Source: Rhodocyclaceae bacterium | GTDB taxonomy: Bacteria > Pseudomonadota > Gammaproteobacteria > Burkholderiales > Rhodocyclaceae | Direction of reading: 5' to 3' | DNA: 42,222 nt | Assembly (NCBI GenBank): GCA_020445785.1 | Contig: JAGRFZ010000002.1 | Coordinates: 676 to 42,897 of the forward strand | Shown here: piece by piece, positions 25,036 to 33,462 of the stretch | How positions within the stretch are numbered: position 1 is the first letter of the stretch | Layout of the letters: each line of letters starts with the position of its first letter | Position numbers and translations under genes: made by a program | Notes under the pieces: model-generated | What the model was told of the DNA's origin: nothing | The model's database searches: none | What the model saw: only the letters and a program-made list of their open reading frames with translations

Positions 25036-27840
25036 ATGAATCGCTCGCTGACAAACACCCTGTGTGCCCTGGCCGTCGCCGCGGTGGGCATGTCCGTCGC
25101 GCTCGCCGGCGATCCGGCGGCAGCGTCTCGCTATTTCGAGGACGGGCTTCGACGCTTCGAGCGGGGCGAAATCCGGGAGGCAGTCATTCAGCTGCAGAAC
25201 GCACTGCAGCAAGACCGCCGGATGCTTTCCGCGCACGTCCTACTGGGCAAGGCGCTGCTTCGCGATTCAAAGCATGCCGCTGCCGAGGTGGCCTTCCGCG
25301 ACGCACGCAGGCTCGGTGTCGACATCGGTGAAATTGCGATTCCGTACGGCCGCCTGCTGCTGGACCTCGAGCGGCCGCAAGAGGCCTTGGAGATGCTGCC
25401 GGAAGACGGCTTGCCCCGCGCGGTCACCGCTGAGGTCCTGGGCTTGCGGGCGGTGGCACTGGCCCGTGTCGGGCGCTCGGCGGACGGTCTTGCGACCATT
25501 TCGAGAGCGCAGACCCTGGCACCGGAAAGCGCGGAGCCGTTGGCCATCCAGGCCGCGATTCTCATCGACGAGGGCCGGGTTGCCGAGGCGCTGACGATTG
25601 CTCGCCAAGGGATCGAGGTGGACGCCACCAGCGCCGCAGCCTGGAATGCGCTGGGGTCTGCCAAACATGCCTTGGGCGATCTTTCGGGTGCGGTGGGCGA
25701 CTACGGTCAGGCGTTGGCCCTGCTGCCCGGCGATGTCAATGTGCGGGTCGCGCGCGCAGGCCTGTTGGTGGACCTCGACCGTGATGCCGAAGCTGCAGCG
25801 GAACTGGACTGGTTGCGGTCCGAGGCTCCCGGAGAGCCGCGGGCCGCCTACCTCCGGGCCCTGATTGCGGATCGGGGAGGCCGGGTCGAAGCGTCTCGCG
25901 TCGCCTTGCAGGAGGTGCGCGATCTGATTGCCGCCCTGCCTGCCGAGTGGCTGGAACGGCGCCCGCAATATCTGATGCTCGGCGCGCTTGCAAACCATGC
26001 GCTGGCGTCCCCCTCGAAAGCGACTTCCTTGCTCGAGACGTTGCTTCGAAAGCGGCCAGGGCATGGCGGCGCTCGAAAATTGCTGGCATCGATCCAACTC
26101 GATGCCGGCGACCCTGCTCTGGCGCTCGCGACTGTCGAGCCGGTCCTTCGGCTGACGCCGAACGATCCGACGGCGCAATATCTTGCGGGACGCGCCTACC
26201 TGAGCCTCGGCAGACCCGAACGTGCGTTGGCGCTGCTGGAGCGCGCCTCGCATCGGATCGGTGATCCGTCCGTGCTCAAGGCGCGCGGTCAGAGCCGGGT
26301 CGCGGCCGGAGACATGGAACTCGGTATCGAGGACATCGCGCATTCCTTCGCGGCTCGCCCCGATGACCAGGGCGCGGGATTCCTGCTGGCAACGCTCCAT
26401 GCTCGTCGAGGCGAGAACACGCAAGCGATGGCGCTGATGGAGGACATTGCGTCGCGGCACCCGCAGAGCGCGGCGGCGTGGAACATGCTCGGTGCCATCG
26501 CCGCAGCATCGGGCCGCGAGGAAAGGGCCCGGCAGGCATACGTGCGGGCGATCCAATTGGCGCCGGAACTGACCCCGCCGCGGCTGAATCTGGCTCGGCT
26601 CGACATCGCCGAGCGGAAGCTGGACGATGCGCGTCTCGCCATTTCGACCCTGCTGAAGGCGAGACCCGGCGATGCCAACGCCCTGTACGAACTGGCGCGA
26701 ATCGAAATCGCCCAGCGTCGCTCCGATGCGGCCATCGAGGCACTGAAACACGCACGCGATTCGGAACCGGGCGATTTTCGCACAGCTGAACTGCTCGCCC
26801 GCCTCTACCTCCAGGACCGACGGCGGGGAGAAGCGCTGGTGGTGGCAAGGGACATCGCGCTGCGCATCCCGGACAACTTCGACGTACTCGGGTTTCTCGC
26901 CCACGTCCAGTTGGCTGCGGGCGACCGAGATGCGGCGGCCCGGACCTATCGGGACATGACACGTCTGGCGGAATTCGACGCGGGGCGCCAGGTTCGGGTT
27001 GGCTGGCTGAACCTGGAGGCAGGCGACGTGGCTGCAGCCGCATACAACCTGAGCCAGGCCGAGGCCAGGGCGGCGGGCGAGCCGCAAACGATCGAGTTGG
27101 CCGGCGCAATTGCCGTCGCCAGGCAGGACTGGAAGCGGGCGGACAGGCATCTCGCGGGACTCCGGAAGGTCTCCGGGGCAGAGTTGCCTGCGCTGCGCCT
27201 GGGATTCGAGATTGCCCGTGCGAGGGGGAATCGGTCGCAGGAGGTTGCGACCGCCAAGGCACTGTTCGATCGGCACTCCGATGCAGCGAACCTCGGCATC
27301 CTTGCCGACACATTGCTGCGAGCCGGGAGCGGGGCACAGGCCGCCAAGCTGATGGACGAATGGATTGCCAAGCATCCCGACGAGATTTCCGTGCGTGTCG
27401 CACGGGGCGAACTGGCGATGCGCCAAGGGGACTGGCAGACCGCGAAGAGTCTCTGGGAGTCCTTGCTCGGGGCGCTGCCGGAACACGCTGGCGTGCTGAA
27501 CAATCTGGCGATCAGTCATGCCGAACTCGGGCAGTTCGGCCAAGCGCTCTCGACGGCGCGAACGGCGCATGCGCTCGCGGGCCAGGATCCGCTGGTGCTG
27601 GATACCCTGGGCTGGATGCTGGTGCTGAATCGAGAGGTCGAGGGTGGGTTGAGATACCTGCGAGATGCAAAGCTCCGGTTGCCGGGCAACGCGGAGGTGC
27701 GCTGGCATCTGGGTTTCGCACTGGCCAGACTCGGCCGGACCCGGGAGGCCGAGGTCGAATTGCGTAAGGCCCTGGAGCTCGGGGCGGATTTCCCCGGCGC
27801 CGGCGAAGCCGAATCACTGCTTGCCAGCCTCACCGAATAG
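25036..27840 (+). CDS. prsT: PEP-CTERM system TPR-repeat protein PrsT
   Basis: A 934-residue exported protein made almost entirely of TPR units. Signal peptide MNRSLTNTLCALAVAAVGMS, cut near VALAG. The first repeat (YFEDGLRRFERGEIREAVIQLQNALQQDRRMLSAHVLLGKALL) is characteristic of PrsT, the large TPR protein of exosortase A/PEP-CTERM loci, and length (usually about 900) and repeat pattern agree to the C-terminus. PrsT is often annotated a lipoprotein; here no lipobox Cys follows the signal, so it is probably periplasmic or processed differently. The gene stands just before a PEP-CTERM substrate. A -10-like TATACT lies at 24999-25004 without a good -35, and I see no sigma-54 site. It likely aids export or assembly of polysaccharide and PEP-CTERM proteins. 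Confidence 0.85.
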   Translation: MNRSLTNTLCALAVAAVGMSVALAGDPAAASRYFEDGLRRFERGEIREAVIQLQNALQQDRRMLSAHVLLGKALLRDSKHAAAEVAFRDARRLGVDIGEIAIPYGRLLLDLERPQEALEMLPEDGLPRAVTAEVLGLRAVALARVGRSADGLATISRAQTLAPESAEPLAIQAAILIDEGRVAEALTIARQGIEVDATSAAAWNALGSAKHALGDLSGAVGDYGQALALLPGDVNVRVARAGLLVDLDRDAEAAAELDWLRSEAPGEPRAAYLRALIADRGGRVEASRVALQEVRDLIAALPAEWLERRPQYLMLGALANHALASPSKATSLLETLLRKRPGHGGARKLLASIQLDAGDPALALATVEPVLRLTPNDPTAQYLAGRAYLSLGRPERALALLERASHRIGDPSVLKARGQSRVAAGDMELGIEDIAHSFAARPDDQGAGFLLATLHARRGENTQAMALMEDIASRHPQSAAAWNMLGAIAAASGREERARQAYVRAIQLAPELTPPRLNLARLDIAERKLDDARLAISTLLKARPGDANALYELARIEIAQRRSDAAIEALKHARDSEPGDFRTAELLARLYLQDRRRGEALVVARDIALRIPDNFDVLGFLAHVQLAAGDRDAAARTYRDMTRLAEFDAGRQVRVGWLNLEAGDVAAAAYNLSQAEARAAGEPQTIELAGAIAVARQDWKRADRHLAGLRKVSGAELPALRLGFEIARARGNRSQEVATAKALFDRHSDAANLGILADTLLRAGSGAQAAKLMDEWIAKHPDEISVRVARGELAMRQGDWQTAKSLWESLLGALPEHAGVLNNLAISHAELGQFGQALSTARTAHALAGQDPLVLDTLGWMLVLNREVEGGLRYLRDAKLRLPGNAEVRWHLGFALARLGRTREAEVELRKALELGADFPGAGEAESLLASLTE

Positions 27841-27920
27841 TGTCGAGCGATCTTACAAAAGGCTGATTTTTGCGAATATCTACTTGTCAAGCGATTGATG
27901 TAATTGAATGTTTCAGCGGG

Positions 27921-27936
27921 TGGCCCGATACGTGCT
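27921..27936 (+). promoter_or_regulatory. Sigma-54 promoter of the PEP-CTERM gene at 27969-28754
   Basis: TGGCCCGATACGTGCT: GG and GC are exactly ten bases apart and TGGCCCG matches the -24 box well. A start near 27947 leaves a leader of about 22 bases, and AGGAG at 27957-27961 is the ribosome site. Confidence 0.75.
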
Positions 27937-27968
27937 CGTGCCGCCTTGTCACCTGTAGGAGTGCCCAC

Positions 27969-28754
27969 ATGAAAATCCTGTCCAATCTCAGTCTCGCGCT
28001 TGGCTTGACGCTTATCGCCGGGGGCGCGGGCGCCGCAACCTATACCTTCGGCATCGGCAGTACGGCGACCGGCACCAGCTACGGCAATACGCGTACGACC
28101 AACAATCTCACGGTCTCCGCCCTGTCGGATACGGCGGCCGGCGGTGCGCTGGCCAGCGCGTATGTCTGGCGCGATGGCTCCAGTGTCCTCGGCAACATCA
28201 ATCAGGACGTTTCCGACGACGGAACAGTGCCGATAGGCAGCTCACCGAATCACGCGGTGGACAACGATACGCACCAGGATTCATTGCTGCTGTCGTTTTC
28301 CGGCGGGGCGGTGAATCTGTCGGGGTTCAGTCTCGGTTGGGCACGGGAATACAGTGGGGCGACGCTGCTCGGCAGCCGGGCGGATGTCGCGCTGCTCGCG
28401 TTCACCGGCAACAGCTACTACGATCCGCTCGGTCACAGCTACACCGACCTACTCTCGAACGGGTGGTCGCTGATCAGTGAATACAGCAACGTTGCGCAGG
28501 GGACCAACCAAAGCACCGGAACGGCAGTGAATTCCAGCTACTGGATGCTGGCCGCTGCGGGTGGTGCGTTCGGCTCGGGTTATGCCGGCGCATCAGATTA
28601 CTTCAAGCTGCAGTCGATTACGGCGACGCCCTGCTTGCCGGGCCAGCCAGGATGTGGCGGTTCGAACATCCCCAGCGTTCCGGAACCGAGTTCCTTGGCG
28701 TTGGCCGGCCTTGCCTTGGCGGGAGTCTTCCGCATGCGTCGGCGGGGTACCTGA
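27969..28754 (+). CDS. PEP-CTERM exosortase-dependent surface protein (XDP1-like)
   Basis: A 261-residue exported protein. Signal peptide MKILSNLSLALGLTLIAGGA cut near GAATYTFG. It ends SVPEPSSLALAGLALAGVFRMRRR, a full PEP-CTERM signal. The body, rich in Ser, Thr, Gly and Asn, has VSDDGTVPIGSSPNHAVDN and DSLLLSF, LGWAREYSG and SYWMLAAAGGA segments; from memory this resembles the XDP1 family of exosortase-dependent surface proteins, which I could not verify. A CLPGQPGCGG pair of cysteines precedes the sorting signal. AGGAG lies eight bases before the ATG. It is driven by its own sigma-54 promoter, downstream of prsT. Confidence 0.88.
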   Translation: MKILSNLSLALGLTLIAGGAGAATYTFGIGSTATGTSYGNTRTTNNLTVSALSDTAAGGALASAYVWRDGSSVLGNINQDVSDDGTVPIGSSPNHAVDNDTHQDSLLLSFSGGAVNLSGFSLGWAREYSGATLLGSRADVALLAFTGNSYYDPLGHSYTDLLSNGWSLISEYSNVAQGTNQSTGTAVNSSYWMLAAAGGAFGSGYAGASDYFKLQSITATPCLPGQPGCGGSNIPSVPEPSSLALAGLALAGVFRMRRRGT

Positions 28755-28788
28755 CGCATCAAGCAAGTAAGCCGGGCATGTCCCGCAC

Positions 28789-28817
28789 CGGTCCCGACGC
28801 GGCACGCGACGGGACCG
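28789..28817. terminator. Hairpin between convergent PEP-CTERM and ABC transporter genes
   Basis: CGGTCCCG-A-CGCG, GCA, CGCG-A-CGGGACCG forms a long stem with one A-A mismatch. It lacks a T-tract. As the only structured element in the 85-base convergent gap, it probably ends transcription from one or both sides. Confidence 0.5.
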
Positions 28818-28839
28818 TCGTCCGGGAGGCCGTGGAAAT

Positions 28840-30660
28840 CTAGCGGGCCTCCTGCTGCGCGGCGTCCACTTCGTCCTGTTTTTGCAGTGCCCACATCCGG
28901 GCGTAGGCGCCGCCTTGGGCGAGTAACTCGTCGTGCTGCCCTTGTTCGACGATCCGTCCCTCGTCGAGCACGATGATCCGGTCCGCATTCATCACGGTGG
29001 ACAACCGGTGGGCGATGACCAGCGCGGTGCGTCCGCTGGCGGCCAGGTCGATCTGCGCCTGGATCGCCTTTTCGGTCTTGGAGTCCAGTGCCGAAGTGGC
29101 TTCGTCGAAGATCAGGATCGACGGGTTCTTGAGCAGCGCCCGGGCGATCGCCACCCGCTGCTTCTCGCCGCCCGAAAGCTTGAGTCCGCGCTCGCCGACG
29201 CGTGTCTCGAAGCCGTCGGGCAGGCGGGCGACGAAGTCCGTGAGCTGGGCCGCGCGGGCGGCCGCCTCGACTTCATCGCGGCCCGCATCGGGCCGGCCGT
29301 ACTGGATATTGTAGAACAGGCTGTCGTTGAACAGGACGGTGTCCTGGGGAACGATCGCGATCGTAGCCCTCAGGCTGGACTGGGTCAGTTCGCGGATGTC
29401 GTGGCCGGCTACGCGGATCGCGCCGCCGCCGACATCGTAGAAGCGATAGAGCAGTCGGGCGAGGGTCGACTTGCCGGAGCCGGAGTGGCCGACGACGGCC
29501 ACCGTACGCCCCGCCGGAATATCGAAATCGACGTCGAACAGGATCTGACGGCGCGGATCGTAGCCGAAATCGACATGCTCGAAGCGTACCGGAACGAGAC
29601 CGGGTTCGAGCGCTCGGGCGTCATCGGCGTCGGCCACCTCGCGATGGGCGTGCATCAACCCGAACATGCGCTCGATGTCGGTCAGCGCCTGGCGGATCTC
29701 GCGGTAGAGTACGCCGAGGAAGTTCAGCGGGATGTAGAGCTGAAGAAGAAAGGCGTTGACCATGACGATATCGCCGAGACTCATTTCGCCGCTCGCCACC
29801 CGGTCCGACGCCTGCCACATCATCAGCGTGACGGTGACCGCGATGATCAGCGCCTGGCCGGCGTTGAGGGCGGACAACGAGGTCTGGTTGCGGATCTGGG
29901 CGGCAATCCATTTCTTCAGTTGTTCGTCGTAGCGTTCGGCCTCGAAGTTCTCGTTGTTGAAGTACTTGACCGTCTCGAAGTTGATCAGGCTGTCGATCGC
30001 CCGTGCGTTCGCCGCCGAATCCAGTTCGTTGGCGGCGCGACGCAGCGCCGTGCGCCAGTTGGTGACGGTCACCGTGAAGACGATGTAGAGCAGCAGCGCG
30101 CAGGCGGTGATCGCGGCAAACACGGCGTCGTAGTTCACCAGCAGAATGCCGATCACGAGGCTGATCTCGACCAGGGTCGGCAATATCGAATACAGGGTGT
30201 AGCTGATCAGGGAGCCGATCGACCGGGTGCCGCGTTCGATGTCGCGGGTCAGCCCGCCGGTCTGGCGCTCCAGGTGGAAGCGCAGCGACATCGAATGCAG
30301 GTGGCGGAACACTTGCAGTGAGATCCGCCGGACTGCCTGCTGGGTGACGCGGGCGAAGACCAGTTCGCGCAACTCCGTGAACATCGAGGTCGAGAAACGC
30401 AGGGCGCCGTAGGCCAGCAGCAACGCAGCCGGCACGACGATCACCGCCTGCGATTGGGTGATGTCGAGCCGGTCGATCACCTGCTTGAAGACGATCGGTA
30501 CGGTGACGTTGGCGCCCTTGGCCGCAAGCAGGCAGGCAAGCGCGATCAGTACCCGGAACTTGTAGGCCCACAGGTAGGGCAACAGCTCACGGAGGGTCTG
30601 CCAGTCGTGGCGTTCGGTCGGTTCGGGGCCGGGTAGGGCAGTGGCGGAGGCGCGTCTCAT
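28840..30660 (-). CDS. Atm1-type ABC transporter, fused permease and ATPase
   Basis: A 606-residue half-transporter. Six membrane helices (about residues 30-330) are followed by a nucleotide-binding domain with Walker A VVGHSGSGKSTLARL, signature LSGGEKQRVAIARALL, Walker B ILIFDEATSALDSKTEK and the switch His in VIAHRLSTVM. The membrane part has FKQVIDRLDITQSQAV, RTGGLTRDIERGTRSIGS and NFETVKYFNNENFEAERYDE, which match the ABCB7/Atm1 (heavy metal, glutathione-linked) group rather than MsbA. Function: export of glutathione conjugates or metals, inferred. It has a fresh start 41 bases after the lysE-like gene and is likely co-transcribed with it. Confidence 0.93.
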   Translation of the reverse strand: MRRASATALPGPEPTERHDWQTLRELLPYLWAYKFRVLIALACLLAAKGANVTVPIVFKQVIDRLDITQSQAVIVVPAALLLAYGALRFSTSMFTELRELVFARVTQQAVRRISLQVFRHLHSMSLRFHLERQTGGLTRDIERGTRSIGSLISYTLYSILPTLVEISLVIGILLVNYDAVFAAITACALLLYIVFTVTVTNWRTALRRAANELDSAANARAIDSLINFETVKYFNNENFEAERYDEQLKKWIAAQIRNQTSLSALNAGQALIIAVTVTLMMWQASDRVASGEMSLGDIVMVNAFLLQLYIPLNFLGVLYREIRQALTDIERMFGLMHAHREVADADDARALEPGLVPVRFEHVDFGYDPRRQILFDVDFDIPAGRTVAVVGHSGSGKSTLARLLYRFYDVGGGAIRVAGHDIRELTQSSLRATIAIVPQDTVLFNDSLFYNIQYGRPDAGRDEVEAAARAAQLTDFVARLPDGFETRVGERGLKLSGGEKQRVAIARALLKNPSILIFDEATSALDSKTEKAIQAQIDLAASGRTALVIAHRLSTVMNADRIIVLDEGRIVEQGQHDELLAQGGAYARMWALQKQDEVDAAQQEAR

Positions 30661-30701
30661 GGCCGAATTCTATCCATTGGGCGCCCGCCGGCAGCACGGG
30701 C

Positions 30702-31337
30702 TCAGTGGCTCGAGTCGAGTGCGAGCCGGGCCGCCAGTCCGACGAAGACCAGTCCCGTGAAGCGGTCGAGCCAGCGGCCGACCCCGGGCCGACGCGAAAG
30801 CAGCGCGCCGAGCCTCGCCGCCGCCAGCGCAAAGAGGCCGAAGATGACGATCGTCTGCACGACGAAGACAGCGCCGAGCACGGCCATCTGCAGGCTGGCC
30901 CCGCCGGCCCCCGGGTCGACGAACTGGGGCATGAAGGCGAGGAAGAACAGTGCGACCTTGGGGTTGATGGCGTTGGCGACGAAGCCGCGGCGCAGATAAC
31001 GTGTCCAGGGTTCGGGAGGGCGAGGGGCGGCGCCGTCGATTCGGCGAGGGCCGCGACTCGACAAGGCGCCGACCCCGAGCCACAGCAGGTAGGCGGCGCC
31101 GGCCAGCTTGAGGGTGGTGAACAGGGCCGGCGAGGAGGCCACCAGCGCGCTCACACCGAGCGTCGCCCACAGCGTGTGGGTGAGGCAGCCGAGGGCGCAG
31201 CCGACGGCCAGCCCGAGACCGGCGCTGCGGCCACGGGACAGGCTTTGCGACAACACCATCAGGTTGTCGGGGCCGGGAGCCGCGGTAATCAGTGCCGAAG
31301 CGACGAGAAACGCCAGCAGGGTCTGGACTTCCGGCAT
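30702..31337 (-). CDS. LysE family amino acid exporter
   Basis: A 211-residue membrane protein with about six helices. It opens with ALITAAPGPDNLMVLSQSLSRGRSAGLGLAVGCALG, the family signature, has LKLAGAAYLLWLGVGAL, and NAINPKVALFFLAFMPQFVDP in the middle. LysE/RhtB members export amino acids or small metabolites; the substrate cannot be told. The ATG at 31337 lies three bases past the stop of the HAD dehalogenase gene. Together they and the ABC transporter look like one operon (HAD, LysE, ABC). Confidence 0.9.
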   Translation of the reverse strand: MPEVQTLLAFLVASALITAAPGPDNLMVLSQSLSRGRSAGLGLAVGCALGCLTHTLWATLGVSALVASSPALFTTLKLAGAAYLLWLGVGALSSRGPRRIDGAAPRPPEPWTRYLRRGFVANAINPKVALFFLAFMPQFVDPGAGGASLQMAVLGAVFVVQTIVIFGLFALAAARLGALLSRRPGVGRWLDRFTGLVFVGLAARLALDSSH

Positions 31338-31340
31338 CGT

Positions 31341-32018
31341 TCAACGCAGCAGGTCGGGCAGGGCCGCGAGGGTTTCGATCTCGCCGTCCGGTGTCGACGG
31401 AATCCGTTCCGGCGCCTGGCCGAAGCGATTGCACCACAGCACCGAGAAGCCGAATGCCTTGGCGGAGTAGGCATCCCAGCCGTTCGACGACAGGAAGCAG
31501 AGCCGCTCGCGGGCGATACCGAGGCGATCCACCGCGAGTTGGTACACCGACGGGTGGGGTTTGAAGACCCCGGCCTCTTCGACCGACAGCACGGCATCGA
31601 AGATGTCGTCGAGCCCTGCGTTGGCGACCGCCGCGGAGAGCATGGCCGGCGTTCCGTTGGAAAGGATCGCGAGCTTCAGACCCCGAGCCTTCAGCGTGCG
31701 CAGAGTCGCCGGCACCTCGGGATAGTGTCCCAGCCGCAGGTAGAGCGCCATCAATTGCTCGCGCAATGCCGGCTCTTCGATGCCGAGGGTCGCCAGCGCG
31801 AAATCCAGGGCGTCGCCGGTGACCTGCCAGAAGTCCGCATGGCGACCGCCCAGACCGCGCAACCAGGTGTATTGCAGTTGCTTGGCACGCCAGAGTTCGG
31901 CCAGCGGCTCCCATTGATCTCCGAGCCGATGCTGGAGGCTGCGGGCGGCAGCGGCCACGTCGAACAGCGTGCCGTAGGCATCGAACACGCAGGCTTCGAT
32001 GTGATTCAAGGGTGTCAT
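31341..32018 (-). CDS. Haloacid dehalogenase, type II (HAD superfamily)
   Basis: A 225-residue hydrolase. HAD motif I is ACVFDAYGTLFD (nucleophile Asp11 or so), motif II LAILSNG, motif III Lys in GVFKPHPSVYQLA, and motif IV FLSSNGWDAYSAKAFGF. The SSN-x-WDA block and the WxxKQLQYTWLR helix match L-2-haloacid dehalogenases, including the Ser, Asn and Asp of the active site. It may dehalogenate 2-haloacids or act on a related natural substrate. The start has GGAGGAG upstream. It is the first gene of the HAD-LysE-ABC run; promoters may lie in the two GTGTCATTGTA repeats upstream. Confidence 0.88.
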   Translation of the reverse strand: MTPLNHIEACVFDAYGTLFDVAAAARSLQHRLGDQWEPLAELWRAKQLQYTWLRGLGGRHADFWQVTGDALDFALATLGIEEPALREQLMALYLRLGHYPEVPATLRTLKARGLKLAILSNGTPAMLSAAVANAGLDDIFDAVLSVEEAGVFKPHPSVYQLAVDRLGIARERLCFLSSNGWDAYSAKAFGFSVLWCNRFGQAPERIPSTPDGEIETLAALPDLLR

Positions 32019-32060
32019 GGAATTCTCCTCCTCCAGGGCCACGCGTCCCGTTGACCGTCC

Positions 32061-32160
32061 GTGTCATTGTATCGGCGGCGCGGTGGTCGCGCGCGGGGTG
32101 GCGGTCCGAGTCGGTCGACGCGCCTGAGGATTGCCTGGCCGAAACGCGGGTGTCATTGTA
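32061..32160. repeat. Direct repeat GTGTCATTGTA, two copies upstream of the HAD gene
   Basis: The 11-mer is at 32061-32071 and 32150-32160. On the minus strand each reads TACAATGACAC, with TACAAT suited as a -10, 48 and 137 bases before the HAD start. No convincing -35 accompanies either. They could be two promoters or operators of the HAD-LysE-ABC operon. The rest of the 32019-32360 gap is otherwise featureless except for the sigma-28 promoter at 32274. Confidence 0.4.
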
Positions 32161-32273
32161 ACTGTTTGGAATGCAATGAAAAAAACCGTTTCCGGATTTG
32201 CCGTCGAGCTGCCTTTGGCGTATTCCAGGAAGTGCCGGTGTGGTTTGCCGGGGTGTCGGCCCCGGCTCGGCGG

Positions 32274-32301
32274 CTCAAGCGCATCGTGCTGGAGCCGATA
32301 G
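32274..32301 (+). promoter_or_regulatory. Sigma-28 (FliA) promoter of an unknown membrane gene pair
   Basis: CTCAAG (32274-32279), 14 bases, GCCGATAG (32294-32301), the same boxes, spacing and following bases as at 10800-10827. A start near 32308 gives a leader of about 50 bases before the ATG at 32361. It assigns the following two genes to the late flagellar regulon by inference. Confidence 0.72.
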
Positions 32302-32360
32302 GCCTGTGGGGCATCCGCGAAGTGCGCGGATGGGCGTGCTCGGTCGATGGAGATTGGGGG

Positions 32361-32801
32361 ATGGCAGGCAAGCGCCCGCCGGGCGACGAATTCTCGATGC
32401 TGGTCGAGGACGTTCGCGAGCGGGAAGCACGACAGCAGGGCATGGACGAGGGGCGTACCGACGCCGCCGCCGATGGCCACCTGCGACTGGTGTGGGCCAT
32501 CGCCGCCTGGTGTGCGGCGGCGGCGCTGGTGTGGCTCGCGATGCCGCCGCAAGGGCCCGGGCCGGCACAGATCCGTACCGATCTGCTGCACCTGCTCGAA
32601 CAATCCCGATCCGCGGTGGAACAGTCTCGTCTGCGCACCGGTGCGCTGCCGCCGCGCATACCTTCGCCGGTGCTGGCGGGGCTGGTCCGCTACCATCGCC
32701 CGGCGGACGGAACGAGCTACGATCTGGAGGCCCGGCTCGGCAATCAGCGCATCGTCTGGCGCAGTCGCCAGCCCGATCGATTCGAGGAGCATCACCAGTG
32801 A
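32361..32801 (+). CDS. Unknown single-span membrane protein (sigma-28 regulon candidate)
   Basis: I do not recognise this 146-residue protein. A charged N-terminal cytoplasmic part (MAGKRPPGDEFSMLVEDVRE and onward to residue 43) precedes one membrane helix (about 44-61, VWAIAAWCAAAALVWLAM), then a small outer part with DLLHLLEQSRSAVEQSRLRTGALPPRIP and YDLEARLGNQRIVWRSRQPD. The strand-helix pattern and the phrase on residue pairs such as TGALPP recall minor pilin-like or secretion-associated proteins, but no family signature is certain. Its TGA overlaps the GTG of the next gene by four bases. Expression behind a FliA promoter suggests a link to motility or chemotaxis. Confidence 0.55.
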   Translation: MAGKRPPGDEFSMLVEDVREREARQQGMDEGRTDAAADGHLRLVWAIAAWCAAAALVWLAMPPQGPGPAQIRTDLLHLLEQSRSAVEQSRLRTGALPPRIPSPVLAGLVRYHRPADGTSYDLEARLGNQRIVWRSRQPDRFEEHHQ

Positions 32802-33331
32802 ATGCCCGCCCCGGGCAGGTCGCGCTGGCGCTGGCGCTGGCGGTGATCGTGTGTGCGCTCGCCTACCCGCTCGTGGTGGACTATCGCGAGCGCGCGCTGG
32901 CCGCGATGATCGTCGAACGGTATCGACGGATCGAGGGTGTGATGCGCGCTCGGATCGACGACGCAAGCGAGTTTGCGACTTGCGACGGGTTGCGCGCCGA
33001 GGTCGACGGCAGCTTGCTGCAATTGGAAGGCATCGCGCTGGACGTAGGCTTCGAGCCCGTCGCCATCGGCACACGCCTCGGTTTCCGGCCGGTCTTCGTC
33101 GTCTGTGGATCGGTCGGGGCGCCGCAGTCGCTGAATGTCGCGCGTCATGCCCTCCAGCGATTGACCGCGATCAGTCGCGTCGAGGTCGGTGCCGTGGTAC
33201 GGGATTCGGCCGTAAGCTTCGGGGCGCCCTTGTCGGCGCCGGACCGCATCGCCTGTCTGGCGCCGCCCACCGCTCCGCCCCGCCGGTGCGATCGAACCGA
33301 GCCGCCGTCCCAGCCGTCCGCCGGCGGCTGA
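32798..33331 (+). CDS. Unknown membrane-anchored protein, coupled to the preceding gene
   Basis: I do not recognise this 177-residue protein. The start is taken as the GTG at 32798, which overlaps the previous stop (GTGA). One N-terminal helix (about residues 7-26, QVALALALAVIVCALAYPLV) anchors it; the rest lies outside: DYRERALAAMIVERYRRIEG, a Cys pair (ATCDGLRAEV and FVVCGSVG), and a Pro/Arg-rich tail with another Cys pair. A periplasmic fold with disulfides is inferred. Operon coupling and the shared sigma-28 promoter indicate that it works with the preceding protein. Confidence 0.5.
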   Translation: MNARPGQVALALALAVIVCALAYPLVVDYRERALAAMIVERYRRIEGVMRARIDDASEFATCDGLRAEVDGSLLQLEGIALDVGFEPVAIGTRLGFRPVFVVCGSVGAPQSLNVARHALQRLTAISRVEVGAVVRDSAVSFGAPLSAPDRIACLAPPTAPPRRCDRTEPPSQPSAGG

Positions 33332-33462
33332 AGAAGTGCCGCCGGCGCCCGCCACGGCCGACTCTGTACTATGCTGCCCCCGTCGGCCGCGTCGGATCCT
33401 CGTCGTGAATCGGCGATGGATTCCCGGAAGCGGGCATCCGCGTGGCGCTGCAGGAGGGTCGG

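Noticed and set aside
25267-27708. Minus-strand frame of 813 codons
   Set aside because: It is antisense to prsT, whose TPR repeats are clear; the minus frame is a GC-bias artefact.
28231-28245. GCCGATAGGC inside the second PEP-CTERM gene, resembling a sigma-28 -10
   Set aside because: No CTCAAG-type -35 lies 14 bases upstream and it falls within a coding region.
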